52,690 nucleotides of DNA from Balneolaceae bacterium UBA2956 (GCA_002348545.1 DEBM01000024.1:7886-60575), one strand, 5' to 3'; shown: positions 26,035 through 36,326, counted from the stretch's first letter. Notes: generated from the letters alone by a model not told the origin. Translations and numbers: made by a program.

Positions 26035-28116
26035 TTAGCCCGAAATGAATCGATCTTCTAAAGTTCTAAGTATAGATTGTGCTGCATGGATTATTGGCGT
26101 TCCCGGACCAAATATTGCAGAGACCCCAATCGCTTTCAACTGAGCATAATCTTGTTCCGGTATCACCCCGCCAGCCACAATTATCATGTCATCGATACCT
26201 TGCTTTTTAAGCCCTTTGACTAGTGTTGGAATTAAGGTTTTATGTCCACCGGCTAGACTTGATATCCCCACAATATGCACATCATTTTCGATGGCTTGTT
26301 TTACTACTTCGTCTGGTGTGGAAAAAAGACTTCCCATATCCACGTCAAATCCTAAATCTGCAAAAGCAGTGGCAATGACTTTGGCTCCCCGATCGTGGCC
26401 ATCTTGTCCCATTTTTACAATGAGTATTCGAGGTTGACGACCTAGTACTTGTGCTAAATTTAACACTTTTTCTTTTAACTGTTTAAAATCTGTATCTTGA
26501 TTATACACTTTGCTGTATACTCCTTTTATGGTGGAATGATGTGTGCTATGTCGTCCCCAAACACGCTCTAGAGCCTCAGAAATTTCACCAATGGTAGCTC
26601 TAGCTTTAGCGGCTTCAACAGCGACGGACAAAATATTTAGCTCAGATGATTTAGCCGCTTTTTCTATAGCATGCAAACGGGTTTTCACTAGTTCATTATC
26701 CCTATTCTTTTTAAGAAGAGAGAGTTTCCTTCTTTGAGATTGCCGGACTTTTGAATGATCAATGTTTCGAACATCCATGGGTTCTTGATCAGGGCTTTTG
26801 TATTTATTAACCCCTACAATCGTTTCAATTCCCTTGTCAATACGAGCTTGACGAATGGCTGCAGAGGCCTCTATTTTTTTTTGCGGAAAACCTTGTTCGA
26901 TTGCTCTTGTCATTCCCCCCATTGCTATGATATCTGCAATAAGTTTTTTTGCTTTGGTATACAAATCATGAGTAAGTGATTCTATAGCATAGGAACCAGC
27001 AAAAGGGTCAATAATATGTGTCATATCTGTTTCCTCTTGCAAAATAAGTTGGGTATTACGTGCAATTCGAGCAGCTGTTTCTGTGGGTAGAGATAACGCT
27101 TCATCGTAACTGTTGGTATGAAGGGATTGAGTCCCGCCAAAAATAGCGGCAATAGCCTCGATCGTAGTTCTTACGATATTATTTAAGGGGTCTTGTGCTG
27201 TTAAAGACCACCCCGAGGTTTGGCAATGGGTGCGTAACATGGTAGATTTGGGATTTTCTGGCTTAAATAAATCTTGCATTAGCTCCGCCCATAGTTCACG
27301 CGCGGCGCGTAGTTTTGCAATCTCTGTCAGTATATTCATTCCAATACCAAAAAAGAAGGAAAGCCGAGGCGCAAATTCATCCACATCAAGACCACGGCCG
27401 ACAGCAGCTCCTACATATTCTAGTCCGTCTGCAATAGTAAAAGCCAATTCAAGTACTTCATTGGCACCTGCTTCTTGCATATGGTATCCAGAAATTGAGA
27501 TTGAATTGAACTTAGGCATATGCTGGCGAGTATAGTCAATAATGTCGGAGACTAATCTCATGGAGGGAGTTGGGGGATATATATATGTATTGCGAACCAT
27601 GAATTCTTTTAAAATATCATTTTGAATGGTTCCACTGAGTTGGTCTAAGGAAATTCCTTGTTCCTCAGCTGTTACGATATATGCCGCCATAATCGGAATA
27701 ACTGCACCGTTCATAGTCATTGATACTGACATCTTATCCAAAGGAATACCCTTGAAAAGTAGCTTCATGTCTTCCACTGAATCAATAGCAACACCAGCCT
27801 TTCCTACATCACCCACTACCCTTGGATGATCAGAATCATAGCCTCTATGGGTAGCTAAGTCAAAGGCCACACTGAGACCTTTTTGCCCATTTTCAAGCGC
27901 ATTACGGTAAAAAGCATTGGATTCTTCAGCTGTTGAAAAGCCTGCATATTGTCGAATAGTCCATGGCCGGGCTGTGTACATAGTATCATATGGACCCATA
28001 CGGTATGGAAATTCGCCTGGACGTTGAGGTTTAAATCCTCTTTTGCTGAGGTCATCAGCCGTATATATAGCTTTTTTTTGAAGATGTTCGGCGTCTTGGG
28101 ACGGAAATTCACTCAT
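26035..28116 (-). CDS. mutB: Methylmalonyl-CoA mutase, large (catalytic) subunit with B12 domain
   Basis: The product is 693 residues from the ATG at 28116; a TTG at 28125 is an alternative start. The N-terminal barrel shows GPYDTMYTARPWTIRQYAGF, LSVAFDLATHRGYDSDHPRV and SVSMTMNGAVIPI, all typical of the catalytic chain. The C-terminal domain (about 560-693) has the cobalamin motif DGHDRG, with the lower-ligand histidine, followed by SLFSTPDE and GISSLAGGH. The enzyme interconverts succinyl-CoA and methylmalonyl-CoA for propionate metabolism. Isobutyryl-CoA mutase is less likely because IcmF fuses the GTPase, whereas here MeaB is a separate gene. No mutA small subunit is adjacent. Confidence 0.94.
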   Translation of the reverse strand: MSEFPSQDAEHLQKKAIYTADDLSKRGFKPQRPGEFPYRMGPYDTMYTARPWTIRQYAGFSTAEESNAFYRNALENGQKGLSVAFDLATHRGYDSDHPRVVGDVGKAGVAIDSVEDMKLLFKGIPLDKMSVSMTMNGAVIPIMAAYIVTAEEQGISLDQLSGTIQNDILKEFMVRNTYIYPPTPSMRLVSDIIDYTRQHMPKFNSISISGYHMQEAGANEVLELAFTIADGLEYVGAAVGRGLDVDEFAPRLSFFFGIGMNILTEIAKLRAARELWAELMQDLFKPENPKSTMLRTHCQTSGWSLTAQDPLNNIVRTTIEAIAAIFGGTQSLHTNSYDEALSLPTETAARIARNTQLILQEETDMTHIIDPFAGSYAIESLTHDLYTKAKKLIADIIAMGGMTRAIEQGFPQKKIEASAAIRQARIDKGIETIVGVNKYKSPDQEPMDVRNIDHSKVRQSQRRKLSLLKKNRDNELVKTRLHAIEKAAKSSELNILSVAVEAAKARATIGEISEALERVWGRHSTHHSTIKGVYSKVYNQDTDFKQLKEKVLNLAQVLGRQPRILIVKMGQDGHDRGAKVIATAFADLGFDVDMGSLFSTPDEVVKQAIENDVHIVGISSLAGGHKTLIPTLVKGLKKQGIDDMIIVAGGVIPEQDYAQLKAIGVSAIFGPGTPIIHAAQSILRTLEDRFISG

Positions 28117-28175
28117 CGAATACAAATTAATAAGTTTTGATGGGTAGAATACGCAATAAACTAAGAAGTAGACAT

Positions 28176-31100
28176 TTATGCCACATCTTCCATTCGAACT
28201 CCAACCAATCGACTAACACCGGTTTCAGGCATCGTGACACCATACATCATCTCTGCCTTACTCATGGTTTTTTTATTATGCGTTATTATGATGAATTGAG
28301 TGTCATTTGAAAACTCTTTAATCATTTTAGCAAATCGTTCGATATTTGCATCATCTAATGGAGCGTCAACCTCATCCATCACACAAAAGGGAGAGGGTTT
28401 TACAAGATAGATAGCAAATAGTAAAGCGATGGCGGTGAGTGTTTTTTCCCCTCCTGAAAGCTGAGAAATACCCAAGGGTCGCTTACCCCTAGGCTGTGCT
28501 TTAATTTCAATACGAGCTTCTAGTGGATCTTCAGCATCTTGTTCAATAATCAAATCGCAAAGATCGTCTGCAAGGAATAATGTTTTAAACACACGCTGGA
28601 AATTCTTTCGAACCTCTTCAAAGGTTTGGTTAAAGCGTTCTGTAGCAGTTGTATTGATTTCATCTATTGTTTCAAGCAGTTGCATTTCGGCTTTAATTAA
28701 ATCTTCAATTTGATCCTCATAAAAGTTTAGTCTCTTATTTTCTTCCTCGTATTCTTCAATTGCAAGCGGATTAACTTCACCCAAATTATTCACTTTATGT
28801 TTTAGCCAAGAGACTCGTTCTTTGACTTCTTCTGGACTTTGTTTTTCGGGTAAGAGGTCACTTTGGAGTTGTTTGATGAGCAGCCCATAACTTTCCCATA
28901 TATGATCGCGAAGTCTTTCGCTTTGTAAATCCATTTTTTCTTTAGCCATGTGTAAATGATGAACAAGTTCTGTGTTCACTTCTTTTTGGCGACGAATTTC
29001 TTTTAATTGCTTCTCTATTTCGTTAATACTACCCCGTTCTATTGCTGTAGCGTTCTGTGTTTTGGATAGAACTTGATCCGCCTCTTCTTTTTGGGTATTA
29101 GACTGTGCTAATTTATCCTTGCTGCTAGTTACTTGCTCTGTGTTAAAGTTTATATGTTCGTTTGCTTTATCAATACGTTCTTCACGATGCTTAATTCGTT
29201 GTTCAAGCTCATTTATACTGATTTGAGCTCGTTGGATTTCACGTTCATGATTTTCAATCTTGTTAGTAATATCCTGATGTTTAAGTTGAGCATCGTTATA
29301 TCGGCTTTGAGCTCCAGAGCGCTGTTCTTCTAATGATTCTAATAAGCGTTTTTGCTGTTCTAGTTTGTGGTTAAGACGATCAAGCTTTTGTTCGATTTCT
29401 TTTTGAGAGGGTGCAATGTTGGCAAGTTCTTGTTGTGCGTTTCCCTCATTGGATTGAAGCGAATTTTTTCTATTAACCTGGTTGGTGATATTTTTTTGGT
29501 AGACTTGCACTTTAGAACTCATAGAGTGTTTTTGCTGCTCTAAAGTACGAATTTGTTGCTCGGTATCTTTCAACAGATTATTGAGTGAGGGTAGGTCAAT
29601 CTGTGAACTTTTACTTTGAATCTGTTCTAAATATTCTGTGAGCTTGTGCAGCTCTTTTTGAATTTTAATTTGTTTTTTCTCTAATCGCTCAATCTTGGTA
29701 TTTAAGCTAACACGCATCCCCGCGTGGCTACTCTTGCTACCAGATGTGTAAAAGGAGCATTGGTTACGAACATCTCCTTGTAAACTCACAGAACTCCATT
29801 CTTTCTTTAATTCTGTTTTATTCATGAGTCCTGCATCTTCAAACACAAGAATATTGCCCAATAGGAGTTGCTTTAAGGCTGAGTACTTTGTTTTACTATT
29901 TACATGGTGAAATAAGCTCCCATCAGCAACATCATACGTAGCAGCAAGCTGTTGAAGAGGGATAAAGGTAGCCAAGCCTTTTTTGTGGTCCTTTAATAAT
30001 TTGGCAGCAGCAAGAACTTCATCCATCGTATCTACAACCAAATAATTTAATATTGGACCTAATGCCGATTCTAAAGCAATAGCATAGGTTTCATCGGTTG
30101 AAAAAATATTACTAACCGTAGTCATGTTTTTAAAATTGAATCGCTGCTCTTCTAATAGATATTTTACACTTGATGGAAATGCTTCATTGGAGGCGACTAG
30201 ATCTTTAAGGAGATGAGATTCGGACTCTGCTGATGCCAATTCACTGTTTAGGCTGCGAATCTGATCCTTAGTTTCGTTTTGGGTATATGCAAATTGTTCT
30301 TTTTTTGCTCGAGCCTTCTCTAACAATTTTTCTTGTTGGTTTCGTTGACTTAACATTGTTTCTAGCTGTTCATCTACTTGACTTTGTTGCTCAGCAAGAG
30401 TAGCTATTTCATTATTCAGGCTATAAATTTCAGCCTCAATGCGCTCTAGATTACCTTCTGTATTTTCGAGATTGGATTCAATTTTAATTCGCTTGGCCTG
30501 GAGCTGTACTAATTTATTTTTAGCAGTACTAATTTGTACTTCCAGCTCATAAATTTCGTGACGAACTTTGCCGTATTGTTTTTGAGTTTGTGTGTAGATA
30601 ACTCTCGAATCTTCTAAACTTTTCTCAGATAGTGTTTGTTCAGTATTAAATTCATCGAGTTTTTCTTTACTGTATGTCCGAATCTGCTGTAACTCTGCTA
30701 AATCTTTATTGCCCTGCTTGATGTCTCTTTTGTATTCACTCAGAACTTTTTCATCGCTTTCAATTTTTTGATATGCAATACGAATCTGGGTGGTAGCCTC
30801 CTGAATAGCTTCTGCTAGTGTTTGTACTCTACGTTGAGCTTCGGCTTGTGCTCGTTCTTTTTCGACAAGGGCACTCCTAGCTTTCTCAATTTCGGTTTCA
30901 AGTGAGCTTACTTTTTGTTGAAGCTCAGTTTTTTCAAATTGTGCAGAATTTATCCGTTCGATTAAAGGATTAAGCTCTTCCTGAATGCGTTCATGATCAT
31001 AAAGAGTAAGAGCTTTATCAAGTTTTTCTAGTTCTTCTTTGTATCCTTTAGCCTTAACCGCTTTTTTTGCTTGGATTTCTAAGTTCCGAGTTGTCTTGCG

Positions 31101-31694
31101 TAATTCGATTAATAAATCATCAATTCGTTGAAGATCTTTCCGTGTTTCTTCAAGCTTTCTGAGACTTCTTTTTCTTTGATCTTTGTAACGTGTGACACCT
31201 GCAGCCTCTTCAAAAAGTTTACGACGATCGCCATTTTTATCATTTAATATTTCCTCTACCATTTTAAGCTCAATTACCGAATAAGCATCAGAACCCATTC
31301 CTGTATCCATGAACAATTCCATGATATCTTTTAACCGGCAGGAAGTACCATTTATAAGGTATTCTGAGTCTCCCGATCGGTATAAGCGGCGAGTTATGGT
31401 GAGTTCTGAATATTCAATAGGTAAAATACCCTTATCATTGACGAAAGTAAGTGATACCTCTGCCATGCCAAGAGCTTTTTTTTTGGATGTCCCATTAAAA
31501 ATCACATTACCCATCGCCGAAGAACGTAGTAAAGAAGGTCGTTGTTCTCCAAGTACCCACCGTAAAGCATCCACAATATTAGATTTTCCGCACCCATTTG
31601 GTCCAACGATTGAGGTAATTCCATTATTAAAACTCACTTTTGTTGCATGAGCAAAACTTTTAAATCCTTGTAATTCGAGTTCAGATATGTACAA
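28176..31694 (-). CDS. smc: Chromosome segregation ATPase SMC
   Basis: The 1172-residue protein has the N-terminal Walker A GPNGCGKSNIVDALRWVLGE (residues about 32-51). Two long coiled coils (about 170-500 and 670-1010) surround a hinge (about 510-660, SSVKYLLEEQRFN ... ALGPILNYLVVDT). The C-terminal signature QLSGGEKTLTAIALLFAI and Walker B FCVMDEVDAPLDDAN complete the ATPase. It organises and segregates the chromosome with ScpAB, which are not in this window. It lies 60 bases from mutB and 45 bases after frr on the same strand. Confidence 0.97.
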   Translation of the reverse strand: MYISELELQGFKSFAHATKVSFNNGITSIVGPNGCGKSNIVDALRWVLGEQRPSLLRSSAMGNVIFNGTSKKKALGMAEVSLTFVNDKGILPIEYSELTITRRLYRSGDSEYLINGTSCRLKDIMELFMDTGMGSDAYSVIELKMVEEILNDKNGDRRKLFEEAAGVTRYKDQRKRSLRKLEETRKDLQRIDDLLIELRKTTRNLEIQAKKAVKAKGYKEELEKLDKALTLYDHERIQEELNPLIERINSAQFEKTELQQKVSSLETEIEKARSALVEKERAQAEAQRRVQTLAEAIQEATTQIRIAYQKIESDEKVLSEYKRDIKQGNKDLAELQQIRTYSKEKLDEFNTEQTLSEKSLEDSRVIYTQTQKQYGKVRHEIYELEVQISTAKNKLVQLQAKRIKIESNLENTEGNLERIEAEIYSLNNEIATLAEQQSQVDEQLETMLSQRNQQEKLLEKARAKKEQFAYTQNETKDQIRSLNSELASAESESHLLKDLVASNEAFPSSVKYLLEEQRFNFKNMTTVSNIFSTDETYAIALESALGPILNYLVVDTMDEVLAAAKLLKDHKKGLATFIPLQQLAATYDVADGSLFHHVNSKTKYSALKQLLLGNILVFEDAGLMNKTELKKEWSSVSLQGDVRNQCSFYTSGSKSSHAGMRVSLNTKIERLEKKQIKIQKELHKLTEYLEQIQSKSSQIDLPSLNNLLKDTEQQIRTLEQQKHSMSSKVQVYQKNITNQVNRKNSLQSNEGNAQQELANIAPSQKEIEQKLDRLNHKLEQQKRLLESLEEQRSGAQSRYNDAQLKHQDITNKIENHEREIQRAQISINELEQRIKHREERIDKANEHINFNTEQVTSSKDKLAQSNTQKEEADQVLSKTQNATAIERGSINEIEKQLKEIRRQKEVNTELVHHLHMAKEKMDLQSERLRDHIWESYGLLIKQLQSDLLPEKQSPEEVKERVSWLKHKVNNLGEVNPLAIEEYEEENKRLNFYEDQIEDLIKAEMQLLETIDEINTTATERFNQTFEEVRKNFQRVFKTLFLADDLCDLIIEQDAEDPLEARIEIKAQPRGKRPLGISQLSGGEKTLTAIALLFAIYLVKPSPFCVMDEVDAPLDDANIERFAKMIKEFSNDTQFIIITHNKKTMSKAEMMYGVTMPETGVSRLVGVRMEDVA

Positions 31695-31739
31695 CGTTAG
31701 TGGGGCTTAGACTCTTGGTCTGAATAGAAACCAAGAAAT

Positions 31740-32309
31740 TTAGACAGTCATTATTTCAGACTCTTTTTGCTTTAATAATTGGTCTACATTGCCAGTATGT
31801 CCATCGGTTACCTTTTGAACTTCTGCTTCCGCTTCAAATTTAGAATCTTCGGGTAATGAGTGTGTCTCGACAGCTCTTTTCACTGAATCATTGGCATCTC
31901 GGCGCGCATTACGTATGCTAATTCGAGCTTGTTCAGATTTATCCTTAGCTATTTTTACTAATTCTTTGCGGCGCTCTTCGGTTAAAATGGGTAAAGGAAT
32001 ACGAATTAAATCACCATCATTCATTGGGTTAAGTCCCAGACCAGAGGACATAATTCCTTTTTCGATATCCATTATGATACTTTTATCATAGGGTTGAACT
32101 AATAATAGCCGTGGTTCAGGAGCTGAAATGTTTGCTAATTGTTGAAGGGGTGTTTGAGCCCCATAGTACTCTACCTGAATACTTTGAATTAGTGCGGGGT
32201 TTGCTTTACCGGCTCGGATATGCGAAAATTCTTTTTTTAAATATTGAACCGCATCATCCATTCTCATTTCTGCTTCATCTACTATTTCTTGCAGTTCATC
32301 TGCAATCAT
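31740..32309 (-). CDS. frr: Ribosome recycling factor
   Basis: The 189-residue product is of normal length with EFSHIRAGKANPALI, LLLVQPYDKSII, RIPLPILTEERRKELV and ISIRNARRDAND, all signature segments. Together with EF-G it splits the post-termination ribosome. An AGGAGA ribosome-binding site lies about six bases before the ATG. It is 140 bases from pyrH, in the conserved rpsB-tsf-pyrH-frr order. Confidence 0.97.
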   Translation of the reverse strand: MIADELQEIVDEAEMRMDDAVQYLKKEFSHIRAGKANPALIQSIQVEYYGAQTPLQQLANISAPEPRLLLVQPYDKSIIMDIEKGIMSSGLGLNPMNDGDLIRIPLPILTEERRKELVKIAKDKSEQARISIRNARRDANDSVKRAVETHSLPEDSKFEAEAEVQKVTDGHTGNVDQLLKQKESEIMTV

Positions 32310-32449
32310 GACGTTCTCCTACCAAATTTTTGTTCAACTGAGTTATAATGGTAAACCCTCCTTGAAAAATATTTGACGTGTAAGTGTATCAATTACCATT
32401 TCCAAAAATACTAAAAGTGTGGTATAAATCTTAATAATTTATGGAATGG

Positions 32450-33169
32450 TTAATCCCAAATTACTTTGGTACCATCATTACTGCCTTCGCAGACAATTTT
32501 TTTAAGAGTTCCCTCTTTATTCATGTTGAAGACAATAACGGGAGTCTCGTTCTCACGGCACAAAGTAAATGCCGTTAGATCCATTACCGAAAGGCGTTTT
32601 TTTAGAACTTCATCGCCTGTAATTGTATCAAATTTGATGGCATCTGTGCTAACTTCAGGGTCGGTATCGTAAATACCATCTACCCGAGTACCCTTGAGAA
32701 TTACGTCTGCCTCAATCTCAATAGCCCGCAGAGCTCCGGCTGTGTCTGTTGTAAAATAGGGATTCCCAGTTCCAGCACCGAAAATGATAACGCGTCCTTT
32801 TTCTAGATGTCGAACCGCTCTTCGCCGTATGAAGGGTTCAGCAATGGCTTCCATCCGAATAGCACTCATCAAACGAGTCATTATTCCATTGCGTTCTAGC
32901 GCGTCTTGAAGTGCCATGGCATTAATCATTGTTGCTAACATTCCCATATAGTCGCCTTGCACTCGGTCCATTCCTTCAGTTGCGCCTTTTACTCCGCGAA
33001 AGATGTTACCGCCTCCAATTACAATACAGATTTCTACGCCTTCATCACGAATAGATTTAATTTCTTTAGCGTACTGATGAAGTATTTTTCCGTCTATACC
33101 ATGTCCTTGTTCTCCTAGTAAAGCCTCTCCACTGAGCTTCAAAAGTATACGTTTGTAAGTATTTATCAC
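32450..33169 (-). CDS. pyrH: UMP kinase
   Basis: The 239-residue protein shows the amino-acid kinase fold motifs: ILLKLSGEALLG near the N-terminus, VIGGGNIFRG, DYMGMLATMINAMALQ, and GTGNPYFTTDTAGALRA. It phosphorylates UMP to UDP and in bacteria is a hexamer regulated by UTP and GTP. Its place between tsf and frr is the classical order. It starts 74 bases after tsf. Confidence 0.97.
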   Translation of the reverse strand: MINTYKRILLKLSGEALLGEQGHGIDGKILHQYAKEIKSIRDEGVEICIVIGGGNIFRGVKGATEGMDRVQGDYMGMLATMINAMALQDALERNGIMTRLMSAIRMEAIAEPFIRRRAVRHLEKGRVIIFGAGTGNPYFTTDTAGALRAIEIEADVILKGTRVDGIYDTDPEVSTDAIKFDTITGDEVLKKRLSVMDLTAFTLCRENETPVIVFNMNKEGTLKKIVCEGSNDGTKVIWD

Positions 33170-33243
33170 ACTATTCGGATTTATAAGGATAAAAAGAAGA
33201 TTACTTAAATAATTAAGTCAGCTTAATTTAATGAAAATTTTAA

Positions 33244-34077
33244 TTAAGCGTCTTCACCTAATTGAATTCGATGGAAAGAAGCAACCAGAGGGGCGTTATT
33301 TTCTTCTAAGTATTTTTTCACTGTCAAACTGTTATCCTTAACGAATTTTTGATTTAGGAGAACGCGCTCTTCATAGAAACGGCGTAATTTTCCTTGGGCA
33401 GCTTTTTCTGCTATTTCTTCTGGCTTACCCTCATTAATGAGCTGTATCTTGGCTATCTCAAGTTCTTTCTCTACAACATAAGAATCAACTTCAGCTTCTG
33501 TGACGGCAATCGGTTTCATTGCTGCTACTTGCATGGCTATATCCTTCCCAATCTCTGAATCAACAGAAGATCCGTCAAATTCAACAAGAACACCCAACTG
33601 ATTCCCTGGGTGAATATAGCTCACCATAGTGCCTTGAGTAGTGACAAGTATGATAGTGCTAATTTGGATTTTTTCTCCAATTTTACCAGTCATATCCTGT
33701 AGGTGATCGGCAATATTGCGGCCATCAATATTGATGGCTAATAATGTCTCAACAGACGCTGTATTGTTGTCATAAGCGGCATTTAGAAAGGCATTAGCTT
33801 GGGAGTAAAAATTTTCATTTCGAGCCACAAAATCAGTTTCACAATTTATTTCAATGGCTACTGCTTTTTGCGCATCATCACTAATTCGGGTGAGTATTAA
33901 TCCTTCTTTGGCTTCACGGTCGGCTCGCTTATCGGCTACTTTTTGGCCTTTTTTTCTCAGAACTTCAACAGCACTATCAAAATTACCTTTGGCTTCTGTT
34001 AAAGCTTTTTTACAGTCCATCATGCCAGCTCCGGTCATGTTTCTCAGCTTTTTTACATCTGCGGCAGAAATGATCAT
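33244..34077 (-). CDS. tsf: Elongation factor Ts
   Basis: The 277-residue product begins with the EF-Ts signature VKKLRNMTGAGMMDCKKAL (UBA-like domain). It continues with EINCETDFVARNENF, the core contact for EF-Tu. It catalyses GDP release from EF-Tu. A GGAGA ribosome-binding site lies about ten bases before the ATG. It follows rpsB by 41 bases. Confidence 0.97.
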   Translation of the reverse strand: MIISAADVKKLRNMTGAGMMDCKKALTEAKGNFDSAVEVLRKKGQKVADKRADREAKEGLILTRISDDAQKAVAIEINCETDFVARNENFYSQANAFLNAAYDNNTASVETLLAINIDGRNIADHLQDMTGKIGEKIQISTIILVTTQGTMVSYIHPGNQLGVLVEFDGSSVDSEIGKDIAMQVAAMKPIAVTEAEVDSYVVEKELEIAKIQLINEGKPEEIAEKAAQGKLRRFYEERVLLNQKFVKDNSLTVKKYLEENNAPLVASFHRIQLGEDA

Positions 34078-34118
34078 TTGTATGTCTCCAAGTTTGAAAA
34101 TTTGGTGATTAAGTCAGT

Positions 34119-35054
34119 TTATTTATTCTTTTCTTCTGAAGCGCTATCATCGGTACTTTCCTCATCTGATATAACGTCGTTTGGAGATGGGCCATTACTT
34201 TCTGCCTTTTCAGTTAATGTATCTTGAGGTTCTAAAGTTTCAAGAATGCTGGGATTTTTTTTCTTTCGGCGAGATCGCAACTTGGTTGTAGGTTCTGTTT
34301 CTTCAGTAAAATCTTCTTTCGCATCCATGGCTAATTCCTCTAAATAAGCCTCTTCTTCATATGTTTCACGTTCCGCTGCACCTTCAATGATGGCGTCAGC
34401 TACTTGTGAAGTTACTAGTTGGATAGTTCGTGCCGAATCATCATTACATGGTACAATGTAATCAGGAACATCGGGGTCGCTGTTGGTGTCTACCATAGCA
34501 ATAATAGGAATGTGTAACTTGATAGCTTCGCTTACCGCTAAATGTTCTTTCTGAATATCTACGACAAAGATAGCGCCAGGTAGACGATTCATGTTAGAAA
34601 TTCCACCAAGAGTATCTTCAAGTTTTTCTTGCTCACGAGATAGCATAAGTCGCTCTTTCTTAGTGAGTTCGTCAAACGTACCATCTGTTTTCATACGTTC
34701 AATTTCTTCCATACGAGAAATACTCTTTCTTACGGTTGCAAAATTGGTTAACATACCTCCAAGCCAGCGGTGTGTTACATACGGCATACCAGCCCTAACC
34801 GCTTCATTTCGTATAATTTCAGTAGACTGTTTTTTTGTGCCCACAAAGAGAATTATTTTTCCAGCACGAGATAATTTCTGAATTTCATCGAGGGCTTCTT
34901 GAAGATAATTTTGAGTTTTCTTCAAATCGATGATGTGAATTCCGTTGCGTTGCATGAAAATGAATTCTTTCATTTTCGGATTCCAACGACGAGTTAGATG
35001 GCCAAAATGGGCACCAGATTGAAGTAGTTCTTGGATAGTGGCTGCTTTAGGCAT
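34119..35054 (-). CDS. rpsB: 30S ribosomal protein S2 with acidic C-terminal extension
   Basis: The 311-residue product carries the S2 signatures LLQSGAHFGHLTRRWNPKM, FVGTKKQ, THRWLGGMLTNF and VDTNSDPD. The conserved fold ends near residue 230. The remaining 80 residues are low-complexity, first basic (TTKLRSRRKKKNPSI) and then acidic and Ser-rich (SDEESTDDSASEEKNK). E. coli S2 has about 241 residues, so this is a lineage-type extension and not a fusion to a known domain. It heads the rpsB-tsf-pyrH-frr group. Confidence 0.96.
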   Translation of the reverse strand: MPKAATIQELLQSGAHFGHLTRRWNPKMKEFIFMQRNGIHIIDLKKTQNYLQEALDEIQKLSRAGKIILFVGTKKQSTEIIRNEAVRAGMPYVTHRWLGGMLTNFATVRKSISRMEEIERMKTDGTFDELTKKERLMLSREQEKLEDTLGGISNMNRLPGAIFVVDIQKEHLAVSEAIKLHIPIIAMVDTNSDPDVPDYIVPCNDDSARTIQLVTSQVADAIIEGAAERETYEEEAYLEELAMDAKEDFTEETEPTTKLRSRRKKKNPSILETLEPQDTLTEKAESNGPSPNDVISDEESTDDSASEEKNK

Positions 35055-35262
35055 TGTATAAATGAATTAGGTTATTCCTCTGTGTGGATCATATCTTTAG
35101 AACCTATTAACAGTGCTTATTTGTTATGAAGCTAATAATACTGTCAACACCTAGTTAAAGATCACCACACATGTGTTTTTATGTGTAGAGCAAAGCTCTT
35201 ATTCGTTAAGTGAAGCCTGTAGTATTTAGAACTAGTACAGGTCTAGACTTGTAATGTTCATA
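35055..35262 (-). promoter_or_regulatory. rpsI-rpsB intergenic region with hairpins and weak promoter candidate
   Basis: The 208-base gap between rpsI and rpsB holds a TTGACA hexamer on the - strand (35147-35142), without a good -10 element at the usual spacing. It also holds short inverted repeats, including the palindrome ACACATGTGT and GAGC/GCTC. It is probably the rpsB promoter and leader, and possibly an S2 autoregulatory site, but nothing decisive is visible. Confidence 0.35.
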
Positions 35263-35649
35263 TTATCGTTTGCTGAACTGGAAACGTTTACGTGCTTTGG
35301 GTTGTCCGTATTTTTTACGCTCAACCATGCGACTATCGCGCGTTAAAAGGCTATGTTCTTTAAGACGTAAGTGCATACCTTCTTGTTCGCCATCGATGGC
35401 ACGGGCTAGAGCATGCTGTATAGCACCAGCTTGTCCAGCTTTCCCACCACCTCGTACTGTTACTTTTATGTCGAATTGTCCCTTCGTTTCAGTGATATTC
35501 ATTGGTAAAAGGGCGATATTGCGCATGGCTTTTACCGGAAGATATTCTTCTATGGATACGTTGTTAACTACAAATAAACCTTTTCCTGGCTTGATATATA
35601 AACGGGCGGTAGAGGTTTTTCTTCGTCCTAGATAACTTGCTTGGGGCAT
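35263..35649 (-). CDS. rpsI: 30S ribosomal protein S9
   Basis: The 128-residue product has the S9 features LGRRKTSTARLYIKPGKG, VRGGGKAGQAGAIQHALARA and the invariant basic tail KARKRFQFSKR, whose last residues reach the decoding site. It follows rplM by six bases, the universal L13-S9 pair. Confidence 0.97.
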   Translation of the reverse strand: MPQASYLGRRKTSTARLYIKPGKGLFVVNNVSIEEYLPVKAMRNIALLPMNITETKGQFDIKVTVRGGGKAGQAGAIQHALARAIDGEQEGMHLRLKEHSLLTRDSRMVERKKYGQPKARKRFQFSKR

Positions 35650-35655
35650 GATAAT

Positions 35656-36099
35656 TTAGAGATCTACAATTTCAGGTTTCTGTGCATTATGCTGATGAAC
35701 AGTACCTGCATATACACGTAAGTTTTTTAAAATTTTTCTACCCAATTTATTCTTAGGTAACATACCTTTTACCGCTAAAGTAACTAATGAAGTTGGATCT
35801 TTGGCCATCTTAGTTTCGGCACTGGTGAATCGCTCACCTCCAGGATAAAAGGTATGGTGAAAGTACATTTTGTCTGTCATTTTTTTCCCCGTCAACATTA
35901 CCTTTTCAGCGTTTATTACAATAACATTGTCCCCAGTATCCATATGGGGAGTGAAGGTAGGTTTGTTTTTGCCACGCAAAATTGACGCTACTACACTGCT
36001 TAGACGTCCCAATGGTTGGTCCTCAGCATCTATTAAAATCCATTTCTTCTCAATATCACTAGCCTTAGCGGAATATGTCCTAAAACTGTTTGTATCCAC
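35656..36099 (-). CDS. rplM: 50S ribosomal protein L13
   Basis: The 147-residue product has KWILIDAEDQPLGRLSSVVA, VIVINAEKVMLTGKK and AVKGMLPKNKLGRKILKNL, all typical L13 segments. It is the first gene of the rplM-rpsI pair on the - strand, so its promoter must lie in the 36100-36326 gap shared with the divergent CotH-like gene. Confidence 0.97.
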   Translation of the reverse strand: MDTNSFRTYSAKASDIEKKWILIDAEDQPLGRLSSVVASILRGKNKPTFTPHMDTGDNVIVINAEKVMLTGKKMTDKMYFHHTFYPGGERFTSAETKMAKDPTSLVTLAVKGMLPKNKLGRKILKNLRVYAGTVHQHNAQKPEIVDL

Positions 36100-36326
36100 A
36101 GTGTTTGTGTTTAGTTGCTTTTACAGAAAGACTTTTAAATTACAGGAAAAAAAACTATTTATCAATAATTATAATTATGAAGTTAAGTTAAAATTATATT
36201 TTTCAAAAGGTTTTATAATCAATATATCTCAGCATCATAATTTATCAGATTATGGCCAGTTACATTAGTATTCTTCATCACCACATATTAACAAGGCGAA
36301 CAATTGCCTAACTTTTGAAATTTTTT
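36100..36326. promoter_or_regulatory. Divergent AT-rich promoter region between rplM and the CotH-like gene
   Basis: About 227 bases of very AT-rich DNA, including the palindromic ATAATTATAATTAT near 36165, separate two divergent genes and should hold both promoters. I cannot assign -35 and -10 elements with confidence. No open reading frame or terminator is evident. Confidence 0.4.
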
